34,835 nt of DNA from Verrucomicrobiota bacterium (GCA_018823105.1 JAHJJH010000087.1:1-34835), one strand, 5' to 3'; positions 15,359 to 23,432 are shown, numbered from the stretch's first letter. Numbers and translations: made by a program. The notes: generated by a model from the sequence alone, not told the origin.

Positions 15359-16519
15359 TCATTGAGCGGGCGCCCCGCCTCGCGCGCGCGCCGCGGTGGC
15401 CTCGATCTCGATCAGCCATCCCGGCCTGCACACGGCCGCCCGCACGTACACGGCCGGAAGGCACTTCGCGTACCGGTCTATGCGCGGCTTCACCAGCTTG
15501 TAATCGGCCGCGTCCCGGAGATAAACAATGAAGCTGGAGAGATCATGCGGCGTGAACCCGGCGGAATCGAGAAGAGCGGTAATATTTTGAAGCGTGCGGT
15601 CTGTCTGCTTCTCCACGTCCCCGGGATGTACGATCTCCCCGTCCTTGTCGATGCTGGCCGTTCCCGAGATAATGAGAAACTGCGTGTTCCCCATCTCCAT
15701 CGCCGTGGCCCTTTCAAAGGTGACGCCATAGATGTGCGTCGGGCTTAGGTGTTCCGGAGCCTGGACGTACCGGATGGCGCCCTTGCCGCCGCCCGTCAGA
15801 GCATAGGCGTCCATGAAGACGCGGGCAAACCGGCTGCCTGTCCCACCCTGAATGCCCGTGCTGGCGATATAGTGGCTGTCCTTCGTCAAATGGATGGAGT
15901 CGAACAGCTCCTTCCTGGCCTTCACAATGCCGGGATAGTCCGCGTCCAGATGAGGAGCATAAATCCAAGTCCGGAGGACGGAGTCCTCTATGGAAGTGCC
16001 CATCGCCGAGAGCTTCTTCCGCAGCAGGCTGAAGATCTTCGCGGTTTGTTGCTCCGAATCGGAATGCTCGGTGGCGTCGGGATCCAGAAGGTGTTCGGCG
16101 AAAATATGCCTGACTCCCGATGTCGTATCCACACAGAGAAAGTTGTCGGTCCTGGACTTCGCCGTGATGTTGCTGAGGCACATGGCCAACAGAGCGGCCT
16201 TCACGCCGGAAGCCGGAGGCTGTTCGGTTACGGAGAAGAAAAAGTCCGTCGCCTGCCGCTTCTTGTAGTCGCGGATCTCGCCATCATGGGACTGGAGATC
16301 GCTTGAAAAGAACCTCTTGAAGGCGGCGGTCTCGCTGTCGATATGGAAGGTCTTGAAGACCTCCGATTCAGCGCGTTCGATTGTTCTAATCTGGTCCGCG
16401 ATTTTTTCCGGTTGATCCGGCGTAATGGTATAGAAGAACTCCATCCAATGGTTGTCCCTGTCTTTCAAGAAGCTGTACCTGAGCTCCGCTCCGGCCAGTC
16501 TTAATAATCCCGTTTCCAT
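15359..16519 (-). CDS. Chorismatase-like protein (FkbO/Hyg5/XanB2 fold, RidA-type C-terminal domain)
   Basis: The ATG at 16519 is chosen: GGAGG lies 5 nt upstream. An ATG at 16531 would make that site coding. The product has 386 residues. The second half (about 170-386) reads SVLRTWIYAPHLDADYPG, STGIQGGTG, QFLIISGTASIDKDGEIVH and DRTLQNITALLDSAGFTPHD, as in RidA-fold proteins. The C-terminus VRAAVCRPGWLIEIEATA matches the VCR-LL-VEIE pattern of chorismatases, while the RidA arginine is replaced. Chorismatases split chorismate to pyruvate plus hydroxybenzoate or a dihydrodiol. The N-terminal half is specific to such longer proteins. It is first in the five-gene operon. Certainty is moderate for the family and low for the exact product. 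Confidence 0.72.
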   Translation of the reverse strand: METGLLRLAGAELRYSFLKDRDNHWMEFFYTITPDQPEKIADQIRTIERAESEVFKTFHIDSETAAFKRFFSSDLQSHDGEIRDYKKRQATDFFFSVTEQPPASGVKAALLAMCLSNITAKSRTDNFLCVDTTSGVRHIFAEHLLDPDATEHSDSEQQTAKIFSLLRKKLSAMGTSIEDSVLRTWIYAPHLDADYPGIVKARKELFDSIHLTKDSHYIASTGIQGGTGSRFARVFMDAYALTGGGKGAIRYVQAPEHLSPTHIYGVTFERATAMEMGNTQFLIISGTASIDKDGEIVHPGDVEKQTDRTLQNITALLDSAGFTPHDLSSFIVYLRDAADYKLVKPRIDRYAKCLPAVYVRAAVCRPGWLIEIEATAARARGGAPAQ

Positions 16520-16583
16520 ATCACCCTCCATCTGGCCGCCACCGCAGGCGCCGAGAGAATCGCCCAGGCTGATGGGCTAAGAA

Positions 16584-17837
16584 TCAGCGCCAGGGCAGGC
16601 GCTGCTCGCCACGCACCAGGTCTTCCCGGGTCTCACGGCGGCGGATGAGGGCATGGCGCCGGCCGTGAACCAGGACCTCGGCCGGGCGGCCGCGGCTGTT
16701 GTAGTTCGAGGCCATGGCGAAACCGTACGCCCCGGCGCTCAATACGGCCAGCAGATCGCCTTCACGGACGGAAGGCAACTGGCGGTCCTGCGCCAGGAAG
16801 TCCGCGGATTCGCAGATCGGCCCGACGACGTCGCCGACGATCTTCCCGCGCGTCGCGCGCACGGGCACGATCTCGTGATGGGCCTGGTACAGGGGCGGAC
16901 GGATCAGGTCGTTCATCCCCGCGTCCACGATGACGAACTTCTTTGACGGCCCGTTCTTCACATACTGGACCCGGGTCACGAGGATCCCCGCGTTGCCGAC
17001 CAGGAAACGCCCCGGCTCCAGAACCACCGAAAGACCCCATTCCTTCATGAACGGCAGCACGACCTTCGCAAAGCGCGCCGGGTCCAGCGGATGCTGCCCG
17101 GGCTTGTACTGGATGCCCAGCCCGCCGCCAATATCCAGGTACCGGAAGGTCGGATATCGAGCCCGCAACCGGCGGCACAAGCCGGCCACGCGCTCCAGCG
17201 CGTGCGCAAACGGAGCGGGATTGAGTATCTGCGAGCCGATATGCATGTGCAGACCGGCGATCTCCAGCGAGGAATGCGCCGCCGCACGCCGGTAGGCACG
17301 CTCGATACGGCGCAGGTCCAGGCCGAACTTGTTCTCCTTCTTGCCCGTACTGATATAGTGATGTGTCTCCGGGTCCACGTCCGGGTTGGCGCGCAGCGCA
17401 ATGCGGGCCTTTCGGCCCAGCCGTCGCGCGCACTCCGCGATCCGGTCCAGTTCGGGCTCGGACTCGACGGTGAAAAACAGGAGGCCCGCCCGGAGGGCGT
17501 ACTCGATTTCCTCGCGCGTCTTGCCGACGCCGGCGAACGCGATGCGCGACGGAGGGACGCCCGCACGGCGCGCGCGGTACAACTCGCCGCCGGACACCAC
17601 GTCGGCCCCCGCCCCAAGTTCCGCCAAGGTACCGATCACCGCCGCGTTGGTGTTGACCTTGACCGAGTAGCAGATCAGCGGCTTCACCGGCGCCATGGCC
17701 CTGGTCAACGCGGCATACTGACCCTCGATGTGAGACCGACTGTACACGTACAGCGGCGTACCGTACCGCGAAGCCAGACTCTTCACCGCTACACTTTCGG
17801 CCATCAACCGCCCGCGAACCATTTGAAAAGAGTTCAT
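16584..17837 (-). CDS. lysA: Diaminopimelate decarboxylase
   Basis: The ATG at 17837 (MNSFQMVRGRLMAE) fits the usual LysA N-terminus; the longer frame to 17921 is encoded by the neighbouring repeat. The 417-residue enzyme makes L-lysine from meso-diaminopimelate with PLP. The Schiff-base lysine is Lys60 in CYSVKVNTN. GLHMHIGSQI and DIGGGLGIQY bind the PLP phosphate, and EPGRFLVGNAG and GPICESADFLA hold substrate and dimer contacts. The start lies only 5 bp downstream of the left end of the inverted-repeat cassette that separates it from argG. There is no good Shine-Dalgarno before the ATG. About 64 bp separate it from the five-gene operon behind it, so readthrough is possible. Confidence 0.95.
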   Translation of the reverse strand: MNSFQMVRGRLMAESVAVKSLASRYGTPLYVYSRSHIEGQYAALTRAMAPVKPLICYSVKVNTNAAVIGTLAELGAGADVVSGGELYRARRAGVPPSRIAFAGVGKTREEIEYALRAGLLFFTVESEPELDRIAECARRLGRKARIALRANPDVDPETHHYISTGKKENKFGLDLRRIERAYRRAAAHSSLEIAGLHMHIGSQILNPAPFAHALERVAGLCRRLRARYPTFRYLDIGGGLGIQYKPGQHPLDPARFAKVVLPFMKEWGLSVVLEPGRFLVGNAGILVTRVQYVKNGPSKKFVIVDAGMNDLIRPPLYQAHHEIVPVRATRGKIVGDVVGPICESADFLAQDRQLPSVREGDLLAVLSAGAYGFAMASNYNSRGRPAEVLVHGRRHALIRRRETREDLVRGEQRLPWR

Positions 17838-17842
17838 GCGAA

Positions 17843-17871
17843 ACCGCGAATTAACGCTAATTAGCGCGAAT
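17843..17871 (+). repeat. Cassette inverted repeat, left arm
   Basis: The 29-bp arm begins ACCGCGAATT and has a 10-bp period. It differs from the right arm (reverse complement) at one base. It lies 5 bp upstream of the lysA ATG and 16 bp outside the nuclease-like stop codon. Confidence 0.88.
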
Positions 17872-17887
17872 CGGACGGAAATGCAAT

Positions 17888-18286
17888 CTATCGCGCAGTA
17901 TCCAAGACAATACGTTCCCATTCCAGCGCAGGCGGCTTGAAATTGATGATGAGGCCGACACTCCGACCGGAGATCCGCAAGTAGTTGAGCATCTGGCCTC
18001 GTTCAAGGTCCGTAATCGCCTCAATGGTTTTTGCATCCACAAGCACTCGCTTCTCAACCTCTAGATCAGGGATGTACTCATCTATTTTCTCCCCACGATA
18101 GAAGACCGGATAGGCTAACTGCTGATCATAGGGAAGTCCGCTATGTCTGAATTCCACGCACAGGGCCCGTTCATATGTTTTTTCACGAAGGCCTTGCCCA
18201 ATCTCCCCATGCACCTTCATCGCGCATCCAACAATGCGATAAACCAAGTCTTTCTCCAGAAGCTCTCCCACGAATCCCCTCTCCAT
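17888..18286 (-). CDS. GxxExxY protein, PD-(D/E)XK nuclease-like
   Basis: This 132-residue protein has the family signature GLREKTY (Gly32, Glu35, Tyr38), preceded by the helix VYRIVGCAMKVHGEIG. A PD-(D/E)XK-like core follows: Pro73-Asp74 in YIPDLEVEKR, Asp84-Ala85-Lys86 in VLVDAKTIEAI, and Gln98-x3-Tyr102 (QMLNYLR), reminiscent of the QxxxY helix of Cas4/AddB-type nucleases. Asp replaces the more usual Glu of the ExK. The family (PF13366 type) is widespread in environmental bacteria and its function is unknown. The ATG overlaps the right inverted repeat and no Shine-Dalgarno is present. The gap to the argG stop is 15 nt, so coupled translation is plausible. DNA cleavage is inferred from fold motifs only. 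Confidence 0.88.
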   Translation of the reverse strand: MERGFVGELLEKDLVYRIVGCAMKVHGEIGQGLREKTYERALCVEFRHSGLPYDQQLAYPVFYRGEKIDEYIPDLEVEKRVLVDAKTIEAITDLERGQMLNYLRISGRSVGLIINFKPPALEWERIVLDTAR

Positions 18287-18313
18287 TCGCGTTAATTAGC
18301 GTTAATTCGCGGT
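18285..18313 (-). repeat. Cassette inverted repeat, right arm
   Basis: The 29-bp arm is the inverted partner of 17843-17871. It contains the last codons and TAA stop of argG (18302-18304) and the first bases of the GxxExxY start codon (18284-18286). Confidence 0.88.
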
Positions 18314-19534
18314 GCTTTTCCGGTTACGCCTTGCCTGAACTTTGAGCCGCAGGGCATTGAGGCGGATGAAGCCGGTCGCGTCGCCCTGGTTGTAGGCGCG
18401 GGTCGGATCGGCATCCATGGTCGCGATCTGCGGATTGTAGAGGCTGACCGGGCTCTTGCGCCCGGCGACGTAGAGCCCGCCCTTGTACAGGCGCACGCGC
18501 ACCGTGCCGGCGACGTTCTTCTGGCTCTCCTCGACCAGCGCCTGCAGGGCGAGCCGCTCGGGGGAGAACCAGAAGCCGTAATACACCAGTTCCGAATACT
18601 TCGGGATCAGCGAATCGCGCAGGTGCATTACTTCGCGGTCCATCGTCAGCGTCTCGACCTGCCGGTGCGCGAAGTGAAGGATCGCCCCGCCAGGCGTTTC
18701 GTAGACCCCTCGGCTCTTCATGCCGACGAACCGGTTTTCCACCAGGTCCACCCGCCCTACCCCGTGCTTTCCGCCCAGCCGGTTGAGCGTCCGCATCACA
18801 CCCAGGGGATCGAGCTTCTTGCCGTTCACGGCCACGCAATCGCCGCGGACGAAATCCAGCGTGACGATTTCCGGCTTGTCCGGCGCGTCCTCGGGCGAGA
18901 CGGAAAGCGTGAACATGCCCTTGTTCGACGCCGCAAAGGCATCGAACCACGGGTCTTCCAGCATGCCCGCCTCGTAGGAGATATGCAGGAGATTACGATC
19001 GGTGGAATAAGGTTTCTTCGCCGTCGCCTGCACCGGGATGCCGTGGTCTTCACAGTAGCGGATCATCTCGGCGCGACCAGGGAACCGTTCGCGGAAACGA
19101 TCCTCACGCCACGGGGCGATCACCTGGAGTTCCGGCGCCAGGGCGGCGGCGGTCAGTTCGAAGCGGACCTGGTCGTTGCCCTTGCCCGTCGCACCGTGGG
19201 CAATCGCTGCCGCCTTTTCCTTCTTCGCGATCTCGACCATGCGCTTCGCGATCAGGGGCCGCGCAATCGAGGTGCCAAGGAGGTACTGATTCTCATACAT
19301 CGCGCCCGCGCGGAACATCGGGAAGATGAAATCGCGTGCGAATTCCGCCTGCAGGTCGTCAATGTAGATTTTGCTCGCGCCGGTTTTCAACGCCTTTTGC
19401 CGCAGACCCTTGAGTTCCTCCTCCTGCCCGATATCCGCCGCGAAGGCGATGATCTCGGCCTGGTAGGTTTCCGCAAGCCATTTCAGGATGACGGACGTGT
19501 CCAACCCGCCCGAATACGCGAGTACGATCTTCAT
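18302..19534 (-). CDS. argG: Argininosuccinate synthase
   Basis: This 410-residue enzyme joins citrulline and aspartate with ATP. The N-terminus [17 protein letters not shown] is the ATP pyrophosphatase P-loop, and [30 protein letters not shown] and [17 protein letters not shown] are family motifs. The length is normal. The C-terminus ends in KSTAN, where Thr-Ala-Asn-stop is encoded by the inverted repeat of the GxxExxY cassette. This suggests that the original 3' end was replaced or that the element joined exactly at the stop. It lies 92 bp downstream of the argD stop with a 77-bp repeat element in the gap. The cluster has argJ, argB, argD and argG but no argC, argF or argH here. Confidence 0.96.
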   Translation of the reverse strand: MKIVLAYSGGLDTSVILKWLAETYQAEIIAFAADIGQEEELKGLRQKALKTGASKIYIDDLQAEFARDFIFPMFRAGAMYENQYLLGTSIARPLIAKRMVEIAKKEKAAAIAHGATGKGNDQVRFELTAAALAPELQVIAPWREDRFRERFPGRAEMIRYCEDHGIPVQATAKKPYSTDRNLLHISYEAGMLEDPWFDAFAASNKGMFTLSVSPEDAPDKPEIVTLDFVRGDCVAVNGKKLDPLGVMRTLNRLGGKHGVGRVDLVENRFVGMKSRGVYETPGGAILHFAHRQVETLTMDREVMHLRDSLIPKYSELVYYGFWFSPERLALQALVEESQKNVAGTVRVRLYKGGLYVAGRKSPVSLYNPQIATMDADPTRAYNQGDATGFIRLNALRLKVQARRNRKSTAN

Positions 19535-19558
19535 GGCCTACTCCCCCGTTTCATTGTC

Positions 19559-19635
19559 ACCGCGAATTGACGCGAATGTACGCGAATTACGGAGAGATTG
19601 GAATACCTTCGCGTTAATTAGCGTTAATTAGCGGT
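19559..19635. repeat. 77-bp gene-less inverted-repeat element related to the GxxExxY cassette
   Basis: The left arm 19559-19588 has three 10-bp units starting CGCGAATTGA. The right arm 19608-19635 is built of TTAATTAGCG-type units in the opposite sense. About 20 unrelated bases lie between. All four ends of the two elements begin ACCGC(G/T)AATT. It fills the gap between the argG start and the argD 3' end. It looks like an internally deleted, MITE-like form of the 471-bp cassette. The right arm includes the argD stop (19624-19626). Confidence 0.78.
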
Positions 19636-20826
19636 TAACCCGTTTGCGCTCCATTCCGCGCAGGCGGCCTTGACGATCCGGGCCGCCTTCCGAACCTGCG
19701 CCGCCGTGATATTCAGCGGCGGGAGGAACCGGATGACCACGTCGTGCGTAGCAATGGCGATCAGGCCTTTCTCCCGCAGAAGCACCTCGAGCGGCTTTGC
19801 GGGCCGGTCCAGGACCATGCCGATCATCAAGCCGAGGCCCCGGACTTCCGTGATGAACTTGTACTTCCTGGCGACCTTCCGGAGCAGGCTCATGAACTGC
19901 TCGCTCCTCTGCACGGCGTTATCGAGCAGCTTCTCCTCGTCCATGGCCTCCACGACGGCCAGGGCCGCCGCGCACGCCAGCGGATTGCCGCCGAAGGTGC
20001 TGGCATGGTTGCCGGGCTGGAAGACGTCCGCCAGCTTCGGCCCCGCGACGATGGCGCCGATCGGGAACCCGCCGGCCAGCCCCTTGGCCACGGAAAAAGC
20101 GTCGGGTTGGATCCCGTACGACTGGAACCCGAACCATTTTCCAGTCCGTCCCACGCCGCACTGAACCTCGTCGCAGAGCAGCAGCAGGTTTTTCTCGTCG
20201 CAGAGCGCCCGCAACCCGGTCATAAATTCCGGGTTCGCCGGCACCACCCCACCCTCGCCCTGCACGGCCTCGACCAGGATGGCGACGGTCTTGTCCGTCA
20301 CGGCGGCCCGGACGGCGTCGAGGTTATTGTACTCGGCCTGTAAAAATCCCGCGGGCATGGGCTCGAAGCCCTTCTGGTACTTCGTCTGGCCCGTGGCGGC
20401 CACGGTGGCGAGTGTTCGGCCGTGGAACGAGTTGCTCATCGAGATGATCTCGTACCGCCCCTGCGCGTGACCCCACAGCCGGGCGAGCTTGAACATCCCC
20501 TCGTTGGCCTCCGCGCCGGAGTTGCAGAAAAAGCATTTCCCGCCGAGCGACCGCTCCGAAAGCGCCTTCGCGAGGCGCGGCTGGTTCTCGTTATAGTAAA
20601 GGTTCGAGACGTGCATCAGCCGGCCGGCCTGCTGCCGGATGGCCTTGACCAGTTTCGGATGGGCGTGGCCCAAAACGTTCACCGCGATACCGCCGAGAAA
20701 GTCCAGGTATTCCCGGCCCTCGGCATCCCACACCCGCGCCCCCTTGCCCCGGACGAGCGCCAGGCCCGGCGCGTAGGTCGGCATGACGTACTGCTTATGA
20801 AGTTCGCTGATTTCCTGTGTGTTCAT
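19624..20826 (-). CDS. argD: Acetylornithine aminotransferase
   Basis: The ATG at 20826 (MNTQEISELHKQYVMPTYAP) fits the family start; a longer frame to 20874 is unlikely. The 400-residue PLP enzyme transaminates N-acetylglutamate semialdehyde. YLDFLGGIAVNVLGHAHP, FFCNSGAEANEGMFKLAR, SFHGRTLATVAATGQ, LLLCDEVQCGVGRTG and FSVAKGLAGGFPIGA (with the PLP lysine) are present. The last residues GLTAN and the stop are read from the 77-bp inverted-repeat element, just as argG ends in TAN within the related cassette. It follows argB after 93 bp containing a half-copy of the GTAG hairpin repeat. A role in lysine synthesis (DapC activity) is possible, as known for ArgD. Confidence 0.95.
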   Translation of the reverse strand: MNTQEISELHKQYVMPTYAPGLALVRGKGARVWDAEGREYLDFLGGIAVNVLGHAHPKLVKAIRQQAGRLMHVSNLYYNENQPRLAKALSERSLGGKCFFCNSGAEANEGMFKLARLWGHAQGRYEIISMSNSFHGRTLATVAATGQTKYQKGFEPMPAGFLQAEYNNLDAVRAAVTDKTVAILVEAVQGEGGVVPANPEFMTGLRALCDEKNLLLLCDEVQCGVGRTGKWFGFQSYGIQPDAFSVAKGLAGGFPIGAIVAGPKLADVFQPGNHASTFGGNPLACAAALAVVEAMDEEKLLDNAVQRSEQFMSLLRKVARKYKFITEVRGLGLMIGMVLDRPAKPLEVLLREKGLIAIATHDVVIRFLPPLNITAAQVRKAARIVKAACAEWSANGLTAN

Positions 20827-20874
20827 AGCGCCGATACGGAACAACTTTTGGACGGCGATTGCAACATGAAACAT

Positions 20875-20900
20875 CTCCGGCGACAGAGCGCCGGAGCTAC
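20875..20900. repeat. Half-copy of the GTAG/CTAC hairpin repeat
   Basis: An 8-bp stem CTCCGGCG/CGCCGGAG with a 6-nt loop is followed by CTAC. It lies between the argB stop and the argD start. It matches one arm of the full cloverleaf copies. Confidence 0.6.
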
Positions 20901-20919
20901 AGAACTAATGCGCACCCGG

Positions 20920-21792
20920 CTACTGGATGATTTCGGTCCCGACGCCCTTGTCGGTGAACAGCTCCAGCAGCAGGGAGTGCGGCAGGGCGGCGTCAATGAT
21001 GTGCGTCTTGCGCACGCCGGCCTTGAGCGCCTTGAGCGCGCCGCCGATCTTCGGAAGCATCCCGCCGTGGATGATGCCGCGCTTGATCAGGTCCTCCACC
21101 TCGCTCAGCTTCAGCGTGGACACGATGGAGTCCGGGTCGTCCGGATTCATCAGCACGCCCGGGACGTCGGAGAGAAAGACCAGTTTTCGGGCTTCCATCT
21201 TTTCCGCGATGGCGGCCGCCACTTCGTCGGCATTAATATTGTAGAGCTTGCCGTCCGGCCCCTGGCCCAGCGGCGTGATCACCGGCACGATGGACGCCAG
21301 CAGATAGGCCTTGATCGGTTCCACGTCCACGTCCGTGACCTCGCCGACGTAGCCCCAGTCCAGCGCCTCGCCCGTCTCCTTGTCCTGGCCTGTGCGCTTG
21401 ACGACCGAAAGGATATGTTCCCCATGAATCCCGCGCGCCTTGCAGCCAAATTCCTCGAGCGTGCGCACGATCCCGGGATTGACCTCGTTGTTGAGCACCT
21501 GCTCCACGACCTCGATGGAGGCCGCGTCCGTCACCCGCAAGCCCTTGACGAAAATCGGACGCAGTCCCTGGTCTTTCATGCGCTGGCTGATCGCCTTGCC
21601 CCCGCCGTGCACGACCACGGGACGCATCCCCACGCACTCCATGAAAGCGATGTCTTTCAACACCGTTTCAATCTGGTCCTTCTCCTCCATCGCGCTGCCG
21701 CCGAACTTCACCACCACCGCGTCGCCGCGGAAGCGCTGGATGTACGGCAACGCCTCGATCAGGACGTCCGCCTTTTCAATGACTTTTTGCAT
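20920..21792 (-). CDS. argB: Acetylglutamate kinase
   Basis: The ATG at 21792 (MQKVIEKADVLIEALPYIQ) is preferred: the N-terminus matches the family and a G-rich stretch precedes it. The extension to 21879 is not conserved-looking. The 290-residue enzyme phosphorylates N-acetylglutamate. VVVKFGGSAMEE holds the catalytic lysine loop, VVVHGGGKAI is the second glycine loop, NINADEVAAAIAEKM binds substrate and LSDVPGVLMN follows. The N-terminal helix, present in arginine-inhibited hexameric forms, is visible (residues 1-20), so feedback control by arginine is possible. It lies downstream of argJ and is separated from it by two hairpin repeats. Confidence 0.95.
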   Translation of the reverse strand: MQKVIEKADVLIEALPYIQRFRGDAVVVKFGGSAMEEKDQIETVLKDIAFMECVGMRPVVVHGGGKAISQRMKDQGLRPIFVKGLRVTDAASIEVVEQVLNNEVNPGIVRTLEEFGCKARGIHGEHILSVVKRTGQDKETGEALDWGYVGEVTDVDVEPIKAYLLASIVPVITPLGQGPDGKLYNINADEVAAAIAEKMEARKLVFLSDVPGVLMNPDDPDSIVSTLKLSEVEDLIKRGIIHGGMLPKIGGALKALKAGVRKTHIIDAALPHSLLLELFTDKGVGTEIIQ

Positions 21793-21831
21793 GGTCCGCC
21801 CCCGCCTTATCGCTTCATTTCTACCCGTTAA

Positions 21832-21893
21832 TGTAGGGCCGCCGCTTGCCGGCGGCCGATCTCTAGCGGCCTTCGACAAGCGAAGGCCCTACA
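21832..21893. repeat. GTAG...CTAC cloverleaf repeat, copy 2
   Basis: TGTAGGG/CCCTACA outer stem encloses GGCCGCCG/CGGCGGCC (loop cttgc) and GGCCTTCG/CGAAGGCC (loop acaag). The second hairpin is identical to that in copy 3. It lies between the argJ stop and the argB start. Confidence 0.85.
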
Positions 21894-21926
21894 TAGCCGC
21901 GCGCGTAAGCGCGCGGACAACACTAC
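21894..21926. repeat. GTAG half-copy hairpin overlapping the argJ stop
   Basis: An 8-bp stem CCGCGCGC/GCGCGCGG with a 4-nt loop is followed on the plus strand by CTAC. On the coding strand this gives GTAG, whose TAG is the argJ stop (21923-21925). It may act as a transcription attenuator or mRNA end stabiliser. Confidence 0.65.
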
Positions 21927-23128
21927 ATGTTGATCCGCACGTATTCTTCGGTGCAGTTGCACGTATAGACCACGGTTTCGCCGGGGCCAAGGTTCAAGTG
22001 GATGGTCAGGGTGAAGGCCTTCTGCCGGACCACCCGCTTGAGGTCGTCGATCGGCGTCCCGGCATATAGGCCCCTCTTCGCCGCCGGGAGTTGGTCATAA
22101 AAAATATCCACCTTGTCTTCCTCGATGCGCGCCTTGGAGTAACCCAGGGCGTCCATCACCCGGCCCCAGTTGGGATACTCGCCGGCCCACGAGGTTTTCA
22201 CCAGCAGCGAGTTGGCCACCGACCGCGCCGCCGTCTCGGCCTCCTGCGGGGTCCTGGCCCCGGTGACCTTGACCGTGACGACTTTCGTGACGCCTTCCCC
22301 GTCCTCCACCATTTTCAGCGCCAGTTTCAGGGTCAGGGCCTGCACGGCGTGCTCAAAGATCTTCCAATCCGGGTGGCTGGGCGCCAGCGGGCGATTGCCG
22401 GCAAGACCGTTGGCCATGAACAGGACGGTATCGTTCGTGCTGCGGTCCCCGTCCACGGTGATCCGGTTGAAGCTGGTCTCGACAGCGGCCGACAGGCAAG
22501 ACTGGAGGGCATCGGCCTCGACGGCGGCGTCGGTGAGGAGATACGCCAGCATGGTGGCCATGTTGGGTTCGATCATCCCCGCGCCCTTGGCCAGCGCGGC
22601 CAGCGTGACCGGCTGGCCGTCCACTTCAAAGCACGCGGTGATCCGCTTGGGGCGCGTATCCGTGGTCATGATCGCGAGGGACGCATCGGTCCCGCCCTCG
22701 GGAGACAGGGCCGGCACCGCGGCCCGGATCCCGGCCTCGATTTTATCCATCGGCAGCTGTATGCCGATCCGGCCGGTGGAGCTCACGTAGACCTGGTCCG
22801 GCGGGATGCCCGCGAGTTCGCCCGTCAGTTGTGCCATCCGCTCCGCATCCTGCAGCCCCTGGGCGCCGGTACAGGCGTTGGCATTGCCGCTGTTGATGAC
22901 GACCGCCCGGCCGGTCCGGCCCGCGAGGCGCGCACGGCAGAGTTTGACCGTCGCCGCCTGCACCTGGTTGGTCGTGAACACGCCCGCCATGACGGCCGGC
23001 TGTTCCGAAACGATCAGCGCCATGTCCTTGTGGCCTTCCCTTTGCAAGCCGGCCGCCGCCCCGGCGGCCCGGAAGCCCCGCGGGAGAATCACTTCCTCGG
23101 CCCAACGAATTTTTCTGCTCTCGGTCAT
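21923..23128 (-). CDS. argJ: Bifunctional glutamate N-acetyltransferase / ornithine acetyltransferase
   Basis: The ATG at 23128 (MTESRKIRWAEE) has AAGGAG 7 nt upstream. The 401-residue precursor self-cleaves before the threonine in KGAGMIEPNMATMLAYLLTDA, the family hallmark. VINSGNANACTG and DGDRSTNDTVLFMANG are other conserved blocks. It recycles the acetyl group from acetylornithine to glutamate. It heads the argJ-argB-argD-argG cluster. The stop codon falls inside a GTAG hairpin. A recognisable sigma-70 promoter sits just upstream, giving a leader of only about 20 nt. No ARG box palindrome is visible. Confidence 0.95.
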   Translation of the reverse strand: MTESRKIRWAEEVILPRGFRAAGAAAGLQREGHKDMALIVSEQPAVMAGVFTTNQVQAATVKLCRARLAGRTGRAVVINSGNANACTGAQGLQDAERMAQLTGELAGIPPDQVYVSSTGRIGIQLPMDKIEAGIRAAVPALSPEGGTDASLAIMTTDTRPKRITACFEVDGQPVTLAALAKGAGMIEPNMATMLAYLLTDAAVEADALQSCLSAAVETSFNRITVDGDRSTNDTVLFMANGLAGNRPLAPSHPDWKIFEHAVQALTLKLALKMVEDGEGVTKVVTVKVTGARTPQEAETAARSVANSLLVKTSWAGEYPNWGRVMDALGYSKARIEEDKVDIFYDQLPAAKRGLYAGTPIDDLKRVVRQKAFTLTIHLNLGPGETVVYTCNCTEEYVRINM

Positions 23129-23155
23129 GACCCCACTCCTTCTCGAAGACCGCAT

Positions 23156-23183
23156 ACTATAGCGCTTCTCCGGCGGCCGTCAC
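23156..23183 (-). promoter_or_regulatory. argJ operon promoter
   Basis: Minus-strand GTGACG (23178-23183), a 16-bp spacer and TATAGT (23156-23161). Transcription should start about 20 nt before the argJ ATG. The minus-10 is strong and the minus-35 matches four of six bases. Confidence 0.6.
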
Positions 23184-23231
23184 GCGAATCGTGCGGGCAA
23201 GTGAGCGTCGCCCGGATCGCTAGCGAACAAC

Positions 23232-23290
23232 GTAGGGCCGCCGTTCATCGGCGTCCGCTCTGTTCGGCCTTCGACAAGCGAAGGCCCTAC
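23232..23290. repeat. GTAG...CTAC cloverleaf repeat, copy 3
   Basis: GTAGGGCC at the left pairs with GGCCCTAC at the right. An internal GGCCTTCG/CGAAGGCC hairpin with loop acaag matches copy 2, and a weaker GCCG/CGGC hairpin precedes it. It lies in the 304-bp gap between the divergent argJ and mvaS genes. The rest of that gap holds the argJ promoter and no clear mvaS promoter. Confidence 0.85.
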
Positions 23291-23432
23291 AAAAGACGGC
23301 TGCACCCTGAAAGGATATGAACATCTCAAGGGCGCCCGGTGTCGGAAGTGTCAGGAAAACACACCGGCTCATGAACCACCACGCCAATGCGCTTGCCGAC
23401 CACCCTCCCTCGGGATTACGCTGTCTGACGCC

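Larger units (their letters stand above)
17843..18313. mobile_element. 471-bp inverted-repeat cassette carrying a GxxExxY nuclease-like gene
   Basis: The ends are 29-bp inverted repeats with 28 of 29 positions matching (17843-17871 and 18285-18313). Both outer ends read ACCGCGAATT inward. Each arm is three 10-bp units of CGC(G/T)AATTA(A/G), one helical turn each. The only gene inside is the GxxExxY protein. The right end overlaps the argG stop codon and the left end abuts the lysA start. No transposase and no clear target duplication were found. A gene-less 77-bp relative lies at 19559-19635. The boundaries are seen directly; mobility is inferred. Confidence 0.72.

Noticed and set aside
15359-16519. 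Plain RidA imine deaminase
   Set aside because: The protein is about three times the RidA length, lacks the RidA arginine and ends in the chorismatase-like VCR...LIEIE pattern.
17843-18313. Toxin-antitoxin pair or IS element
   Set aside because: Only one gene is present, with no partner, no DDE or HUH motifs, and no clear target-site duplication.
17843-19635. CRISPR array from the 10-bp repeated units
   Set aside because: Units are contiguous within short arms, there are no unique 30-40 bp spacers at regular spacing, and no cas gene is nearby.
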